In this document: in pieces, positions 1 to 8,623 of the stretch | Layout of the letters: every line of letters begins with the position of its first letter | How positions within the stretch are numbered: the stretch's first letter is position 1 | Source of the DNA: CF-113 sp050695155 | Lineage (GTDB): Bacteria > Chloroflexota > Ktedonobacteria > Ktedonobacterales > Ktedonobacteraceae | Length of the DNA: 22,215 nucleotides | Reading direction: 5' to 3' | NCBI GenBank assembly: GCA_050695155.1 | Contig: JBOGTO010000424.1 | Coordinates: forward strand, 1-22,215 | The notes under the pieces: generated by a model | Database searches by the model: none | Told to the model about the DNA's origin: nothing | Seen by the model: only the letters and a program-made list of their open reading frames with translations | Program-made: the position numbers and the translations under genes

Positions 1-2
1 AT

Positions 3-3000
3 CATGGTCCCGCCGTTCTTCCAACGAAAGGTCCCTCGCGTCTCAAGCCATCCAAAGGACCATTCACCGATTACTCTAAGCTACCACCCAGTGCTGAACC
101 GCCTACCATGAAGCCTATTTCAATGTCGCTGGATACCGCCTACCAGACAGCAGGCTCTTCTGCAAAGTCGCTTGATCTGTCTGGCAGTGATGGACGCCTG
201 GAAATCGTGATCCAGCCAGGGACGTTTGATCTCACAAAGGCAACGACTGCTAGCGGTGTTGCCCCACAGGGTAGTCTGACACTACATTTCACTCAGGTCT
301 CTGGACATTTTGTAGGATGGCTTGATGAATTGGGAACCTACCAGTTGCAACTGCTGGATAGTCATGGCAATGTGGTCAATGGTATTCTGCTGCGCACTCC
401 CATTACCTTTATCTATCACTATCAACCGGCAGAACTGAATGTCCTGGGTATAGATGCGAGCCACCTGCTTATGACGTGGCCGGGGCTTATGGCAGCGGCT
501 CAGAAAGCGCATACGTCCACTGCGAATCTTAGCATTCCTTTGAAAAACGATCCGGCGGCTCATACACTGACCGGGCAGAGTTCTGTACTTGATTCGAACA
601 TAATTAAATTTGGCATTGCCACTCCCACCGATCAGGCTCCATCCGCTCTACACCTCGCGTCGGTACAGGGTAACTCCGGCCAGTACACCTACAGCTATCC
701 CTTGCAAGTTGCGCCAGGCCCCAATGGGTTCGCGCCGCAGCTTGCGCTCGTTTACTCCAGTAGCGGCCCCAATGAACGGCACAGCCTGACCTCGCCTGCT
801 GGAGACATGGGTGACGGCTGGAGCCTCTCGCTCGGCTCGATCAGTGTCGAAAACTACCCCGATGGCTCGACCTATTATTTTTTGAATGACGTAGCCGGGG
901 TGGGAGACCGCCTCATCCCAACAGCGACAGCAGGTTTTTTTGCAACTGAGCATGTCTCCTACTTGCGCATTCAGCAGATTAATCCGGGTACCAACGGCAC
1001 CTGCTTCCATGTTTGGGACAAATCGGGAACATACTATGAACTGGGCTGTACCAACAAGAACATTTCTAACACTTCGCTGCAATACTGGAAAGATAGCAGC
1101 GGTAACCAGCATGATTATGAATGGGATGTAAACAAAATTATCGCGCCTAACGAGGGTCAGAACGCAGGTACTTATCGCCTCATGCTGGTCAATTACGTGC
1201 AAGATAGTACGACAGATTCTCATGGAAATGTCACCATCCGCGCTGCAACTATGGAGCAGGTCACTTATGGGCTGAGCAGTGATGAAGGAACTCTATCTGT
1301 CACCGTTGGCACCGTCGATTTCCACTATCTGGCTCCTACTGCCAACGGGAGTTGGGCGGATGCGTATGCCTACGGCACCAACTATAACTGCTCAAGTGGG
1401 ACACAGCCGGGCGGTCATCCCAGCAATATGCGCTGCGATGACCCGGAACAAGAGTTGCCGAGCGGCTCCCATTTTGCCGCGCCCACGGTTTTAAACACGC
1501 TGACCCTGACGTCCCTGACCAGCTACGTCGGTACTGATTCGACAGGCTACAAAGCCTATCGTTATGATTTTGTCTATAATGATACACCCTATACCACCAC
1601 CAATTGCATTGATACCACTGGCTTGTCTGGCTACTGCGCCGGTGAGCATGTGCTGACGCAAATTACCCCCTCGGTCTATCAATACGTCAATGGTCAACCT
1701 CAGCAGCATAGCCTGTTTGCCACTTCTTTCGGATATACCAGCTTGCAGGATACTTACTCTGACTCGGGCCAGATAGTGGGGGGTAAGACGTATCATGTAA
1801 TCACAAGTTGGGACTATCTCACATCGTATGCCAATAGCGGAACGAATGAAGGAGTCTCCATCACTTATGCAGGAGCCTATAACAATGCGCATGGCACGCC
1901 GACTGATACAAATTACCAGGGCGGAACCGATGATCGCTTTGACCCGTTTTACTGCCCCAATCATGTAAACAGCCAGGCTAGTTTGCAATGTACCGGTCTT
2001 TATGCGCCCTATGACGATCATGCCTGGGAAGAGCAGGTGGTGACTCAGCTTCAATCTAAAGGCTTCGATGCAAGTAACCAGGCACCAGCAGTGGTAAGCT
2101 ATAAGTATGGACTGGCATTCACAGGCATTTGGGGTGGGAAATACAGCTGGTGTGAGCCTGATCAGAACGGGATAGAGTCAGAATGTGTAGGTGATAACTG
2201 GTTGCCTCCGACGACTGATAAAGACTGGCAGGACTACTATCATGCCGAGTACCAGGGCTTTGCGCAGGTCTTAATCACCAGCCCGGCGAAAGATCTGACG
2301 ATAGATAGCTACTACAGTACAGACGGATGGAATACTCTTCTCACCAACTATAACAACTTCCTGGGCGGTGTTCTTTATCAAGAAGACATCTACCAGGGCG
2401 ACAACGCTAACAACGCCAACCCTCTCATAGAGACCAAAGATACCTACGCGACGGATATAGGTGCCTGTACGAACGGCACGCCCTCTTCATCTCCCATCTA
2501 TTACTCTTGCGAAGTGGCCCTGGCAGGAACGACTACCACTGATTTTGAATTAACTAACAATGCCAGTGCGCCGACTCTTACGCACAACTATACCTACGAC
2601 GACTATAACGGGTCGTGGCTTACAGGCGGCTATCATAACCTTACGCAGGATCAGATCAGCGGCTCCAACCTGCAGCCGAGCAATGCCAGCACCATTCTCT
2701 ATCCCATCACCAAAAAGTGGAGCTATACCTACAACAATCCATCGTCTCAAGGAAACTGGGTCTACTACACGGTAAACAAAGCGACACACAGCGAGATTGA
2801 CGATCACAGCGGCCATATCTGGCAATGCCAGAATATTATCTACGATGAGAACACCGGCAATACGCTGCCTACGGCGGGCTGGCCGACTACGACGCAGACC
2901 TACACCAATGGCTGTAACAGTTCGAGCGTCATTACGAACTATAACGCCTACGATCAGTACGGGAACGCCCTGGCAACTGTTGATGGCGTAGGCGCGGATC

Positions 3001-6000
3001 TCCCCTCGCTCTATGGTGGCAAAGGCTGCGGCGTCATACTGCCGACGGGCGCAGCCAAAGGGGTAGGTTGGTCGCAATCAACCTATACCACCTGTGCCAG
3101 CTATGATTCCTTCTTTGCCCAAACTACCAGTCAGACTGATGCCTTCAATTTCACCACTAACTTGACGTATGACCCGACTCAGGGATCATTGCTGACCAGC
3201 ACTGTTGACCCTAACGGGCTGACCAACGCCTACACCTATAGCTACGATAGCAGCGGCAACCGCACAGTGCAGGACCTGACTTCGCCAGATACTACTAACT
3301 ACACCAACCAGTCCAGCACCGCTACCTCCTGTACGAGTAGCAGCACTCTGCCCTGCTTCGAGGTAGATACGAACTCTTACCTGTACAATACCGTCAAGAC
3401 CAGCACCTTCTATGATGCGCAGGGTCGCGCGGTAGAGACGCGCACGCCAGGGCCGGGTACCTATGATACAATAGTGATTACCACTTATAATGACCAGAAC
3501 CACTCTGTCTGGAAGAGCAATCCGTTTGAGGTCACGCATGGCAGTGGCTGGATCGACCCCAACGGTGTCACTGATCGCCTGGGGAATCCAGTCTATGGCA
3601 CAGCAACCTTCTACGATGCGCTGGGGCGCGCGATCGCTGTGCAAGATCAAAGCCTGGGTACGGGTAGCGATGGCACTCATTGCTCAACCTATCTGGGGAA
3701 CACCTATACTTACACTTCCTGCCTTAATTATGGCCTGGGTCAGGCCAATAGTATTCCTGGTGTGAATGACACCAACTATGAACTTACTGCTACCGCCGTT
3801 GATGCTGACAGCCATGTCACGGTCAGTTACCAGGATGCACTGGGGCGCACTACCTACATGCTCAACGAGAGCGGCACCTATGGAGGGACCCTCACCGGCA
3901 CTAAATTGCAAACCCTGCTGTATAATGCGCTGGACAAGCCAACCTCCCTAGCGGTCGAAGACCTGGCAACATCGAAGACCATCACGACGACGACAGGTTA
4001 TGACGATCTGGGCCGGGCCACGAATGTCAACGATCCCGATCGTGGCAATCATGCCTACACCTTCGACCCCGACGGCCGGGTGATCGTGGATGCCGTCGGC
4101 TCGCGTACCATTGGCTATGTCTACGACCTGTTGGGACGCCTGGGCTGCGTGCAGGATGCGTACCCGTCGTCCAGTCCCACGGGCATCTGCACGGGCGGCA
4201 ATCACCTCGTGCAGAATACCTACGACACGAATAAGCTGACCGTTTCGGGTACAACTGACTATCCCAAGGGGCAACTCACGCAGAGCGTTGCGCTGACCAT
4301 CTTCCCGGATAGTACCAGCGCGACTACTACCGAATTGTTCGAACACGACATACGCGGGCAACTCCTGGCGGAGCAGATGACCATCGGCAACCTGCCGGGC
4401 AGTTGGAATGTCACAACGGCGCTGCCGGCATACCAGGTGCAGAACACCTATAACGATGCCAATCAGTTGACCCAGACGCAAACCAGCGCCAACGGCGTCA
4501 CAGGCTATACCACCTACCCCGTTTACAATAGCACCAATGGTTGGTTGAACGGTACCGGCAAAACTAGCGGAGCGGCTAATCTTGCCAACTACAGCTATGG
4601 GGTACACGCGGAAGTAACCGATATCGACTTCAAGACCAGTACGAATGGCTCGCTGCTGGACGATCACTTCAACTACGACAAGAACCTGCGCGTCACTTCG
4701 GCCACCGCCACCTGGCAGGCGGGCAGTGGCTCGAGCGGGAATACCTTCACACAGAACCTGACCTATGATGCGGCCAGCAACCTGACCAAACTGGTCACAA
4801 CACAGGCTGCCGTGCCGGGCGTCAGCAATTCGGGCGGCAGCGAGACGCAGGTGTTTTGTTACGACGAGCAGAACCGGCTGGTGTGGGCAGGCAACACCGG
4901 CACTCCCTCCTGCACCGGCAACGGCACACCCGCCGTTTCGGGCAGCATCGCGGCTTATGGCAATAGTTTTGTCTACACCAACCTGGGCCAGCTTGCGCAA
5001 GGCCCACTGGCAGGCAGTGGCAATTACCTGTACCTGTATTGCAACAGCCAGCCACATGAACTGACGGGCCTCTATCCCATTGGCACACCCTGTTCCAACC
5101 TGAGCGGAGCGGTCTACACCAGCAGTTATGATTCCTTTGGCAACGTGACCTCGCGCACCACCAGCAGCGTCACGGACACCATGAACTACGACAAGCTCGA
5201 CCGCATGACGAACTGGTCTTCCAACGCGAGCGGCCAGACGCAGCAGGAGCAGTACGTCTACGATGCCAGTGGCAACCGCGTGTTGCGTCGCAGCACCTCC
5301 GGCCCTTCAAGCGGCCCCACGACGACCATCACCACCTATGCCTTCGGGCTGGAAGAGCATACCTACACCAGCGTGGGTGCCAGCACCGGCAACCTGTACT
5401 ACTACTTCCTGGGCGGCAGGCTGATCGGCTCGTTCGATGGCACTAACACCATCTTCTATCTGACCGACGCGCTGGGCAGCATCGTCTCGGCCTTCAGCAA
5501 CACTGCCAGCACCGCCGCCATCAAAGGCAACCAACTCTTCGGCCCCTACGGAGTCAGCGGAACAGCGCGTTACCTGGCAGGGGCAATCAATACGGCCAAA
5601 GGCTTTACCGGGCAATATAATGATGCGCTGACCGGGTTGGATTACTATGGGGCGCGCTACTACGACCCGGTGGTAGGAGTGTTCCTTTCGGCTGATACAG
5701 CGCAAAGTAATGCGCAGGGGATGAACCCGTATGGCTATGTCAATGGCAACCCGGAGACGTATAGCGACCCATCGGGGCATTACATAGGAACAAGTATTCC
5801 ACTGTCCCAGCAGGGAGGAGCCATTGGTTATTTGATGCCCGACCATAATACTATAATGACGATCGTCAATGATGGCGGAGGAAACGGCTATACAGTGAAT
5901 GGTCAATTTTTCCGCACCACGAATGGCTTCTCTATCGATACCTTCACGGAAAAACAAGAAGCCGCATATAGCGGAGATAATCCTAATGCCGGCACAAGTA

Positions 6001-7022
6001 ATACTGTAGGGGGAATGGTCCAACAAGTTGGAAGCGGGATATTTGCTTTCTTGTCGAATTTCTGGACGAATTTCACTACCCCCACTGGGGATGTCACTCC
6101 CTGTGGCCTCTTGAGCTTCACTCCTACGACGAAGGTTGCAACATCTCAAGGAGAAAAATCTATCGGCTCATTGCATCCAGGTGAGCGCGTTTGGGCCTAT
6201 AATACAAAGACGCACAAAATGGAACTCCAACCCATTGTCCATGTCTGGATCAACCATGATAACGACCTTGTAGATGTGACCATTGCGTCTACGATTCCTG
6301 CTCAACATGGCAAGGTAGCCCAGAAAACCAGTGAGGTGGTGCATACCAACAAGAAGCATCCGTTCCTTACCTTAGAAAAAGGGTTTATACCTGTCTCTCA
6401 ACTTCGTGTAGGGATGCATGTCGTCAGCGCGAATGGTAGCATTGGCACCATTATGGTATTGAAGGTCATTCCTGGCGCAATGACGATGTATAACCTTGAA
6501 GTTGCACGGGATCACACCTACACGGTTGGCGTGGGAGAATGGATCGTACATAATTGTGGCGGATGGAATGAAAGGCCATTTGATGATAGCTTCAATGGTC
6601 TAGAAGGAGCATCCTACGAACAAATAATGGCGCGTATTCCTCAAAGTGCAACAGAAAGGCCCTGGATTCCAAATAAGGATGGAGCCTTATTTGGACAACA
6701 ATGGACATGGACAGACGGTACATATAAATACATCTTGAGGATGCACGGCCCGGATATGAATGCGGTGAAGAACTTCCCTGATTCAAATGCTGCTAACGGC
6801 TGGACTTTCCGCCTCTATAGTTCTGGGAACGGCGAAGGTGGATTCTATATGGACAGTTCTGGAAAGTGGCATCCTGAACAGGAAACTGACTGGAGAAATG
6901 TGCCTGGTGGCGGTCGCATGGTGAGTCCGAAAGGTCAATACGACCCGAATGTGGCTGACGGTACCCATATGCCTATGGAAGACCCTATAGATACATACTT
7001 CGATGCATTCATTGCGCCTTGA
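3..7022 (+). CDS. RHS-repeat polymorphic toxin with Hint autoprotease and C-terminal toxin domain (5' end outside window)
   Basis: Very large RHS-family toxin carrier; numbering here is from ATG 108. In order: an SpvB/TcB-like N-terminal part (about 181-340, with PLQVAPGPNGFAPQLALVYS), a long TcB-like middle, YD repeats (about 1320-1800, e.g. YDDLGR, YDLLGR, YDASGNR), the RHS core signature GLDYYGARYYDP (1843 on) ending in DPSG (1887-1890), a Hint domain (Cys1999 to Asn2149, with HTNKKHPF and the terminal VHNC), and a 155-residue tip (2150-2304). The family packs a toxin in a YD-repeat shell and releases it by proteolysis; Hint probably cuts after Asn2149. The frame stays open upstream of ATG 108 through a Pro-rich stretch to base 3, and no Shine-Dalgarno precedes 108, so the true start is probably outside the window. 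No TcA partner is seen. Immunity candidates follow directly. Carrier identity is firm; the toxin class is less so. Confidence 0.93.
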   Translation, partial: HGPAVLPTKGPSRLKPSKGPFTDYSKLPPSAEPPTMKPISMSLDTAYQTAGSSAKSLDLSGSDGRLEIVIQPGTFDLTKATTASGVAPQGSLTLHFTQVSGHFVGWLDELGTYQLQLLDSHGNVVNGILLRTPITFIYHYQPAELNVLGIDASHLLMTWPGLMAAAQKAHTSTANLSIPLKNDPAAHTLTGQSSVLDSNIIKFGIATPTDQAPSALHLASVQGNSGQYTYSYPLQVAPGPNGFAPQLALVYSSSGPNERHSLTSPAGDMGDGWSLSLGSISVENYPDGSTYYFLNDVAGVGDRLIPTATAGFFATEHVSYLRIQQINPGTNGTCFHVWDKSGTYYELGCTNKNISNTSLQYWKDSSGNQHDYEWDVNKIIAPNEGQNAGTYRLMLVNYVQDSTTDSHGNVTIRAATMEQVTYGLSSDEGTLSVTVGTVDFHYLAPTANGSWADAYAYGTNYNCSSGTQPGGHPSNMRCDDPEQELPSGSHFAAPTVLNTLTLTSLTSYVGTDSTGYKAYRYDFVYNDTPYTTTNCIDTTGLSGYCAGEHVLTQITPSVYQYVNGQPQQHSLFATSFGYTSLQDTYSDSGQIVGGKTYHVITSWDYLTSYANSGTNEGVSITYAGAYNNAHGTPTDTNYQGGTDDRFDPFYCPNHVNSQASLQCTGLYAPYDDHAWEEQVVTQLQSKGFDASNQAPAVVSYKYGLAFTGIWGGKYSWCEPDQNGIESECVGDNWLPPTTDKDWQDYYHAEYQGFAQVLITSPAKDLTIDSYYSTDGWNTLLTNYNNFLGGVLYQEDIYQGDNANNANPLIETKDTYATDIGACTNGTPSSSPIYYSCEVALAGTTTTDFELTNNASAPTLTHNYTYDDYNGSWLTGGYHNLTQDQISGSNLQPSNASTILYPITKKWSYTYNNPSSQGNWVYYTVNKATHSEIDDHSGHIWQCQNIIYDENTGNTLPTAGWPTTTQTYTNGCNSSSVITNYNAYDQYGNALATVDGVGADLPSLYGGKGCGVILPTGAAKGVGWSQSTYTTCASYDSFFAQTTSQTDAFNFTTNLTYDPTQGSLLTSTVDPNGLTNAYTYSYDSSGNRTVQDLTSPDTTNYTNQSSTATSCTSSSTLPCFEVDTNSYLYNTVKTSTFYDAQGRAVETRTPGPGTYDTIVITTYNDQNHSVWKSNPFEVTHGSGWIDPNGVTDRLGNPVYGTATFYDALGRAIAVQDQSLGTGSDGTHCSTYLGNTYTYTSCLNYGLGQANSIPGVNDTNYELTATAVDADSHVTVSYQDALGRTTYMLNESGTYGGTLTGTKLQTLLYNALDKPTSLAVEDLATSKTITTTTGYDDLGRATNVNDPDRGNHAYTFDPDGRVIVDAVGSRTIGYVYDLLGRLGCVQDAYPSSSPTGICTGGNHLVQNTYDTNKLTVSGTTDYPKGQLTQSVALTIFPDSTSATTTELFEHDIRGQLLAEQMTIGNLPGSWNVTTALPAYQVQNTYNDANQLTQTQTSANGVTGYTTYPVYNSTNGWLNGTGKTSGAANLANYSYGVHAEVTDIDFKTSTNGSLLDDHFNYDKNLRVTSATATWQAGSGSSGNTFTQNLTYDAASNLTKLVTTQAAVPGVSNSGGSETQVFCYDEQNRLVWAGNTGTPSCTGNGTPAVSGSIAAYGNSFVYTNLGQLAQGPLAGSGNYLYLYCNSQPHELTGLYPIGTPCSNLSGAVYTSSYDSFGNVTSRTTSSVTDTMNYDKLDRMTNWSSNASGQTQQEQYVYDASGNRVLRRSTSGPSSGPTTTITTYAFGLEEHTYTSVGASTGNLYYYFLGGRLIGSFDGTNTIFYLTDALGSIVSAFSNTASTAAIKGNQLFGPYGVSGTARYLAGAINTAKGFTGQYNDALTGLDYYGARYYDPVVGVFLSADTAQSNAQGMNPYGYVNGNPETYSDPSGHYIGTSIPLSQQGGAIGYLMPDHNTIMTIVNDGGGNGYTVNGQFFRTTNGFSIDTFTEKQEAAYSGDNPNAGTSNTVGGMVQQVGSGIFAFLSNFWTNFTTPTGDVTPCGLLSFTPTTKVATSQGEKSIGSLHPGERVWAYNTKTHKMELQPIVHVWINHDNDLVDVTIASTIPAQHGKVAQKTSEVVHTNKKHPFLTLEKGFIPVSQLRVGMHVVSANGSIGTIMVLKVIPGAMTMYNLEVARDHTYTVGVGEWIVHNCGGWNERPFDDSFNGLEGASYEQIMARIPQSATERPWIPNKDGALFGQQWTWTDGTYKYILRMHGPDMNAVKNFPDSNAANGWTFRLYSSGNGEGGFYMDSSGKWHPEQETDWRNVPGGGRMVSPKGQYDPNVADGTHMPMEDPIDTYFDAFIAP
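6102..6554 (+). other. Hint (hedgehog/intein) autoprocessing domain within the RHS protein
   Basis: Residues 1999-2149 of the RHS protein. The start CGLLSFTPTTKVATSQG, the middle HTNKKHPF block and the final HTYTVGVGEWIVHNC match the Hint/intein fold: N-terminal nucleophile Cys, TxxH-type block, and C-terminal His-Asn followed by Cys. In this family the domain cleaves the chain next to the toxin. The spacing between the first Cys and the SFTP block is about two residues longer than in the CxSFTP form I know best. Cys1999 as nucleophile is therefore likely but not certain. Confidence 0.85.
6555..7019 (+). other. C-terminal toxin tip, resembles polymorphic toxin type 30 (Ntox30-like)
   Basis: The 155 residues after the Hint Asn. 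Visible conserved-looking blocks are ATERPWIP, YILRMHGPD (His2213), SNAANGWTFRLY (2226 on) and DGTHMPMEDP (His2287). This order (Arg-x-His-x-x-Asp, then SNAxxGW, then a late THxP near the C terminus) resembles what I remember of polymorphic toxin type 30. The match is from memory, and I do not assert its biochemical activity. The two histidines and nearby acidic residues are candidate active-site residues by inference. The DNA is AT-richer than the RHS core. Confidence 0.5.
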
Positions 7023-7254
7023 TAGGTTCGCATTAAGATAATCCAGAATTCTTTCAAGGGCAATTAAAAATTAGAGAGGGGAAAACATTGAGAGAAGCCT
7101 ATTTTGAAGCTCAGAGACTTCTCTCTGGGTAGCATTGATTGGTGGCATTTCCGATGTGATATCTTCTATGGTGATAGTATTACTTCGACATAGCCTGGCT
7201 TTGAAACAAGGAGAACTTCAATACGAACGCAAATGGATTGTGAGGAGCAGAAAT

Positions 7255-7698
7255 ATGGAAAAAATCAGGAAATCTTCCGATATTTCCGATGTGAATGGAC
7301 TGGGTGTGTATGGTTTCCGTATGGAAGGGATAGAAAATGATCCCACTTATCCCTTCCCTACGCTGCTTATATATGGTATTCAAGGATACGCTAGCTACCT
7401 CATAGATATCCGATTTTTAGAAACCGTTTACATTGCTTGCTCGCCTTCTTTCGAGTATGGCTTCATTTGGCGAATGGCAACCAGAGAAGAGGCTGAGGAG
7501 ATGTACATGATAGCAGACGAAGGTCGTGCAAAGGTGTATTGCATTGAGGAGGATATTTCTGGGTATGTTCCCCCTCTATATCAGCCCTTACAAAGAGATG
7601 CACGAAAATTTTTTATTGTAGCCAGGGGCTTGGAGATTACACTTAAATATGACGAGAGTTTTGAAGACACGGTTGCTGGTTGGGGGCAGCCATTATGA
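7255..7698 (+). CDS. Hypothetical protein, candidate immunity protein (copy 1 of tandem pair)
   Basis: A 147-residue soluble protein with no signal peptide, membrane segment or family I recognise. It begins MEKIRKSSDISDVNGLG; ATG 7255 was chosen because AGGAG sits about 8 bases upstream and because the paralogue at 7844 starts with the same residues. A longer TTG-initiated version from 7135 has no such support. Features are an aromatic and acidic mid-section (PSFEYGFIWRMATREEAEEMY), AKVYCIEEDIS, ARKFFIVARGLEITLKYDE and a GWGQP C-terminus. Its position just downstream of an RHS toxin tip, small size and duplication are the classic setting of an immunity protein that neutralises the adjacent toxin. 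That role is inferred from context only. It is AT-richer than the RHS core. Confidence 0.75.
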   Translation: MEKIRKSSDISDVNGLGVYGFRMEGIENDPTYPFPTLLIYGIQGYASYLIDIRFLETVYIACSPSFEYGFIWRMATREEAEEMYMIADEGRAKVYCIEEDISGYVPPLYQPLQRDARKFFIVARGLEITLKYDESFEDTVAGWGQPL

Positions 7699-7843
7699 CT
7701 CTCTCGCTTTCACAAAGTAAACTGTGAATCCTGGCTGATTATCGCGGTCAAATTGATGTAATAGTTCCTTGCTAGCCAACCGCTTAAAAAAGCTCATATG
7801 TATTGGACGCACATTTGCGACCTCAGTGAAGAGGAACAGGAAT

Positions 7844-8293
7844 ATGGAGAAAACCAGGAAATCTTCCGATATTACGGATGTAAATGCGCTGGGCATGTAT
7901 GAATTCCATGTAGGGGAAATAGAGAAAGGTTTGATCTATCCTTATCCTACGCTGCGTCTGTACGGCCATAGAGGGTATCCCGACTACTTCGTGCATATCC
8001 GGTTCAGAGAAACTGTCTATATTTCTTGTGCTCCATCTTTTAACAACTGTTTCATCTGGCGGGTGGCCACCAAAGAGGAGGCCGAGAAGGTGTACGTGAT
8101 AGCGGGCGAGGACGACAAAGCGGAGGAATACCGCGCAAAGGTGTATTGCATCGAGGAAGATATGTCCCTGTACCGTACCCCCTTAGAGAGAGAAGTGCGC
8201 AAATTTTTTATTGTGGCCTGGGGTATAGAGGTCACGCTTGAGTATGACGAAGTGTTAGAAGATAGAGTAACTAACTGGGGAAAGCCAGCCTGA
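7844..8293 (+). CDS. Hypothetical protein, candidate immunity protein (copy 2, paralogue of the gene at 7255)
   Basis: A 149-residue protein homologous along its whole length to the preceding gene (roughly 60% identity by eye). Shared blocks include RKSSDI-DVN-LG, YP-PTL, IRF-ETVYI-C-PSF, FIWR-AT-EEAE, RAKVYCIEED and RKFFIV. Two small indels distinguish the copies: extra residues DDKAEEY-like near 92 and a shorter loop before LYRTPL. ATG 7844 has GAGGAAC upstream and matches the start of copy 1; an in-frame TTG at 7769 lacks support. Similarity extends a little upstream of the start codons, which fits duplication of a gene with its ribosome-binding site. Probably an immunity protein or an orphan immunity gene kept from an earlier toxin tip; the function is inferred from context. 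Confidence 0.77.
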   Translation: MEKTRKSSDITDVNALGMYEFHVGEIEKGLIYPYPTLRLYGHRGYPDYFVHIRFRETVYISCAPSFNNCFIWRVATKEEAEKVYVIAGEDDKAEEYRAKVYCIEEDMSLYRTPLEREVRKFFIVAWGIEVTLEYDEVLEDRVTNWGKPA

Positions 8294-8356
8294 TCCAATC
8301 GGTTAAGCGAGGTCAATTCCAATGCTGATCTTTAAGTGTTGGCAGAAGGGATAACA

Positions 8357-8497
8357 ATGTCTAAGCTGCGCTGCCTCTGTGGGCATGTAATTGTAGACCA
8401 AACAGATTACTTACCTTATAAAGCGTATTTTATTGCAGATGAGGATGAGGAGGATTTTTTCCATACCTGCCCGAAAAAGATGAAAGAGGAATACTGA
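8357..8497 (+). CDS. Small zinc-ribbon-like ORF, possible truncated accessory or immunity gene
   Basis: A 46-residue ORF starting MSKLRCLCGHVIVDQTDYLP, with AGAAGGG about 6-8 bases before ATG 8357. It has a CxCG knuckle (Cys6, Cys8), an acidic run DEDEED and a later Cys in HTCPKK. The N-terminus resembles a widespread family of small hypothetical proteins that begin with a similar LRCxCG...D segment and are usually longer, often encoded near toxin-immunity loci; this is from memory. Here the protein ends early, so it may be a genuine microprotein or the 5' remnant of a decayed third gene of the cassette. Nothing in the next 120 bases clearly continues the protein. Confidence 0.5.
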   Translation: MSKLRCLCGHVIVDQTDYLPYKAYFIADEDEEDFFHTCPKKMKEEY

Positions 8498-8520
8498 GAT
8501 CAATTCGTAAAGATACAGAA

Positions 8521-8572
8521 AATAAGCAGAGCTAAGAAGCGTATATAATGGATCGTGATAATCCTGCTTATT
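8521..8572. repeat. 9-bp inverted repeat around a TATAAT hexamer upstream of the 8624 gene
   Basis: AATAAGCAG at 8521-8529 is the exact inverse of CTGCTTATT at 8564-8572. Between them lies TATAAT (8544-8549) with no good -35. The arms could be an operator pair or a hairpin in the leader of the 8624 gene. A 9-bp pair in AT-rich DNA can occur by chance. Confidence 0.3.
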
Positions 8573-8623
8573 CTTGATTAAGAGGGGGTCTACGAAGACC
8601 AGGTTTTCCTCGAGGGACATATT

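Noticed and set aside
3948..5057. Long antisense ORF (369 codons) under the RHS gene
   Set aside because: It lies opposite a repeat-rich, GC-rich coding frame with clear RHS motifs; its translation is low in recognisable motifs and shows mirrored codon bias, so it is a shadow.
7090..7125. GAGAGAAG/CTTCTCTC stem between the RHS gene and the first immunity candidate
   Set aside because: The 20-base loop and absence of a T-tract do not support a terminator; the two genes may well be co-transcribed.
7135..7254. N-terminal extension of the first immunity candidate from TTG 7135
   Set aside because: The paralogue has no matching extension and the ribosome site fits ATG 7255.
7693..7797. Minus-strand 34-codon ORF (starts MSFFKRLASKELLHQFDRDN) between the immunity paralogues
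   Set aside because: It looks somewhat protein-like but has no ribosome site, overlaps the end of copy 1 and is short; a chance ORF or an unprovable remnant.
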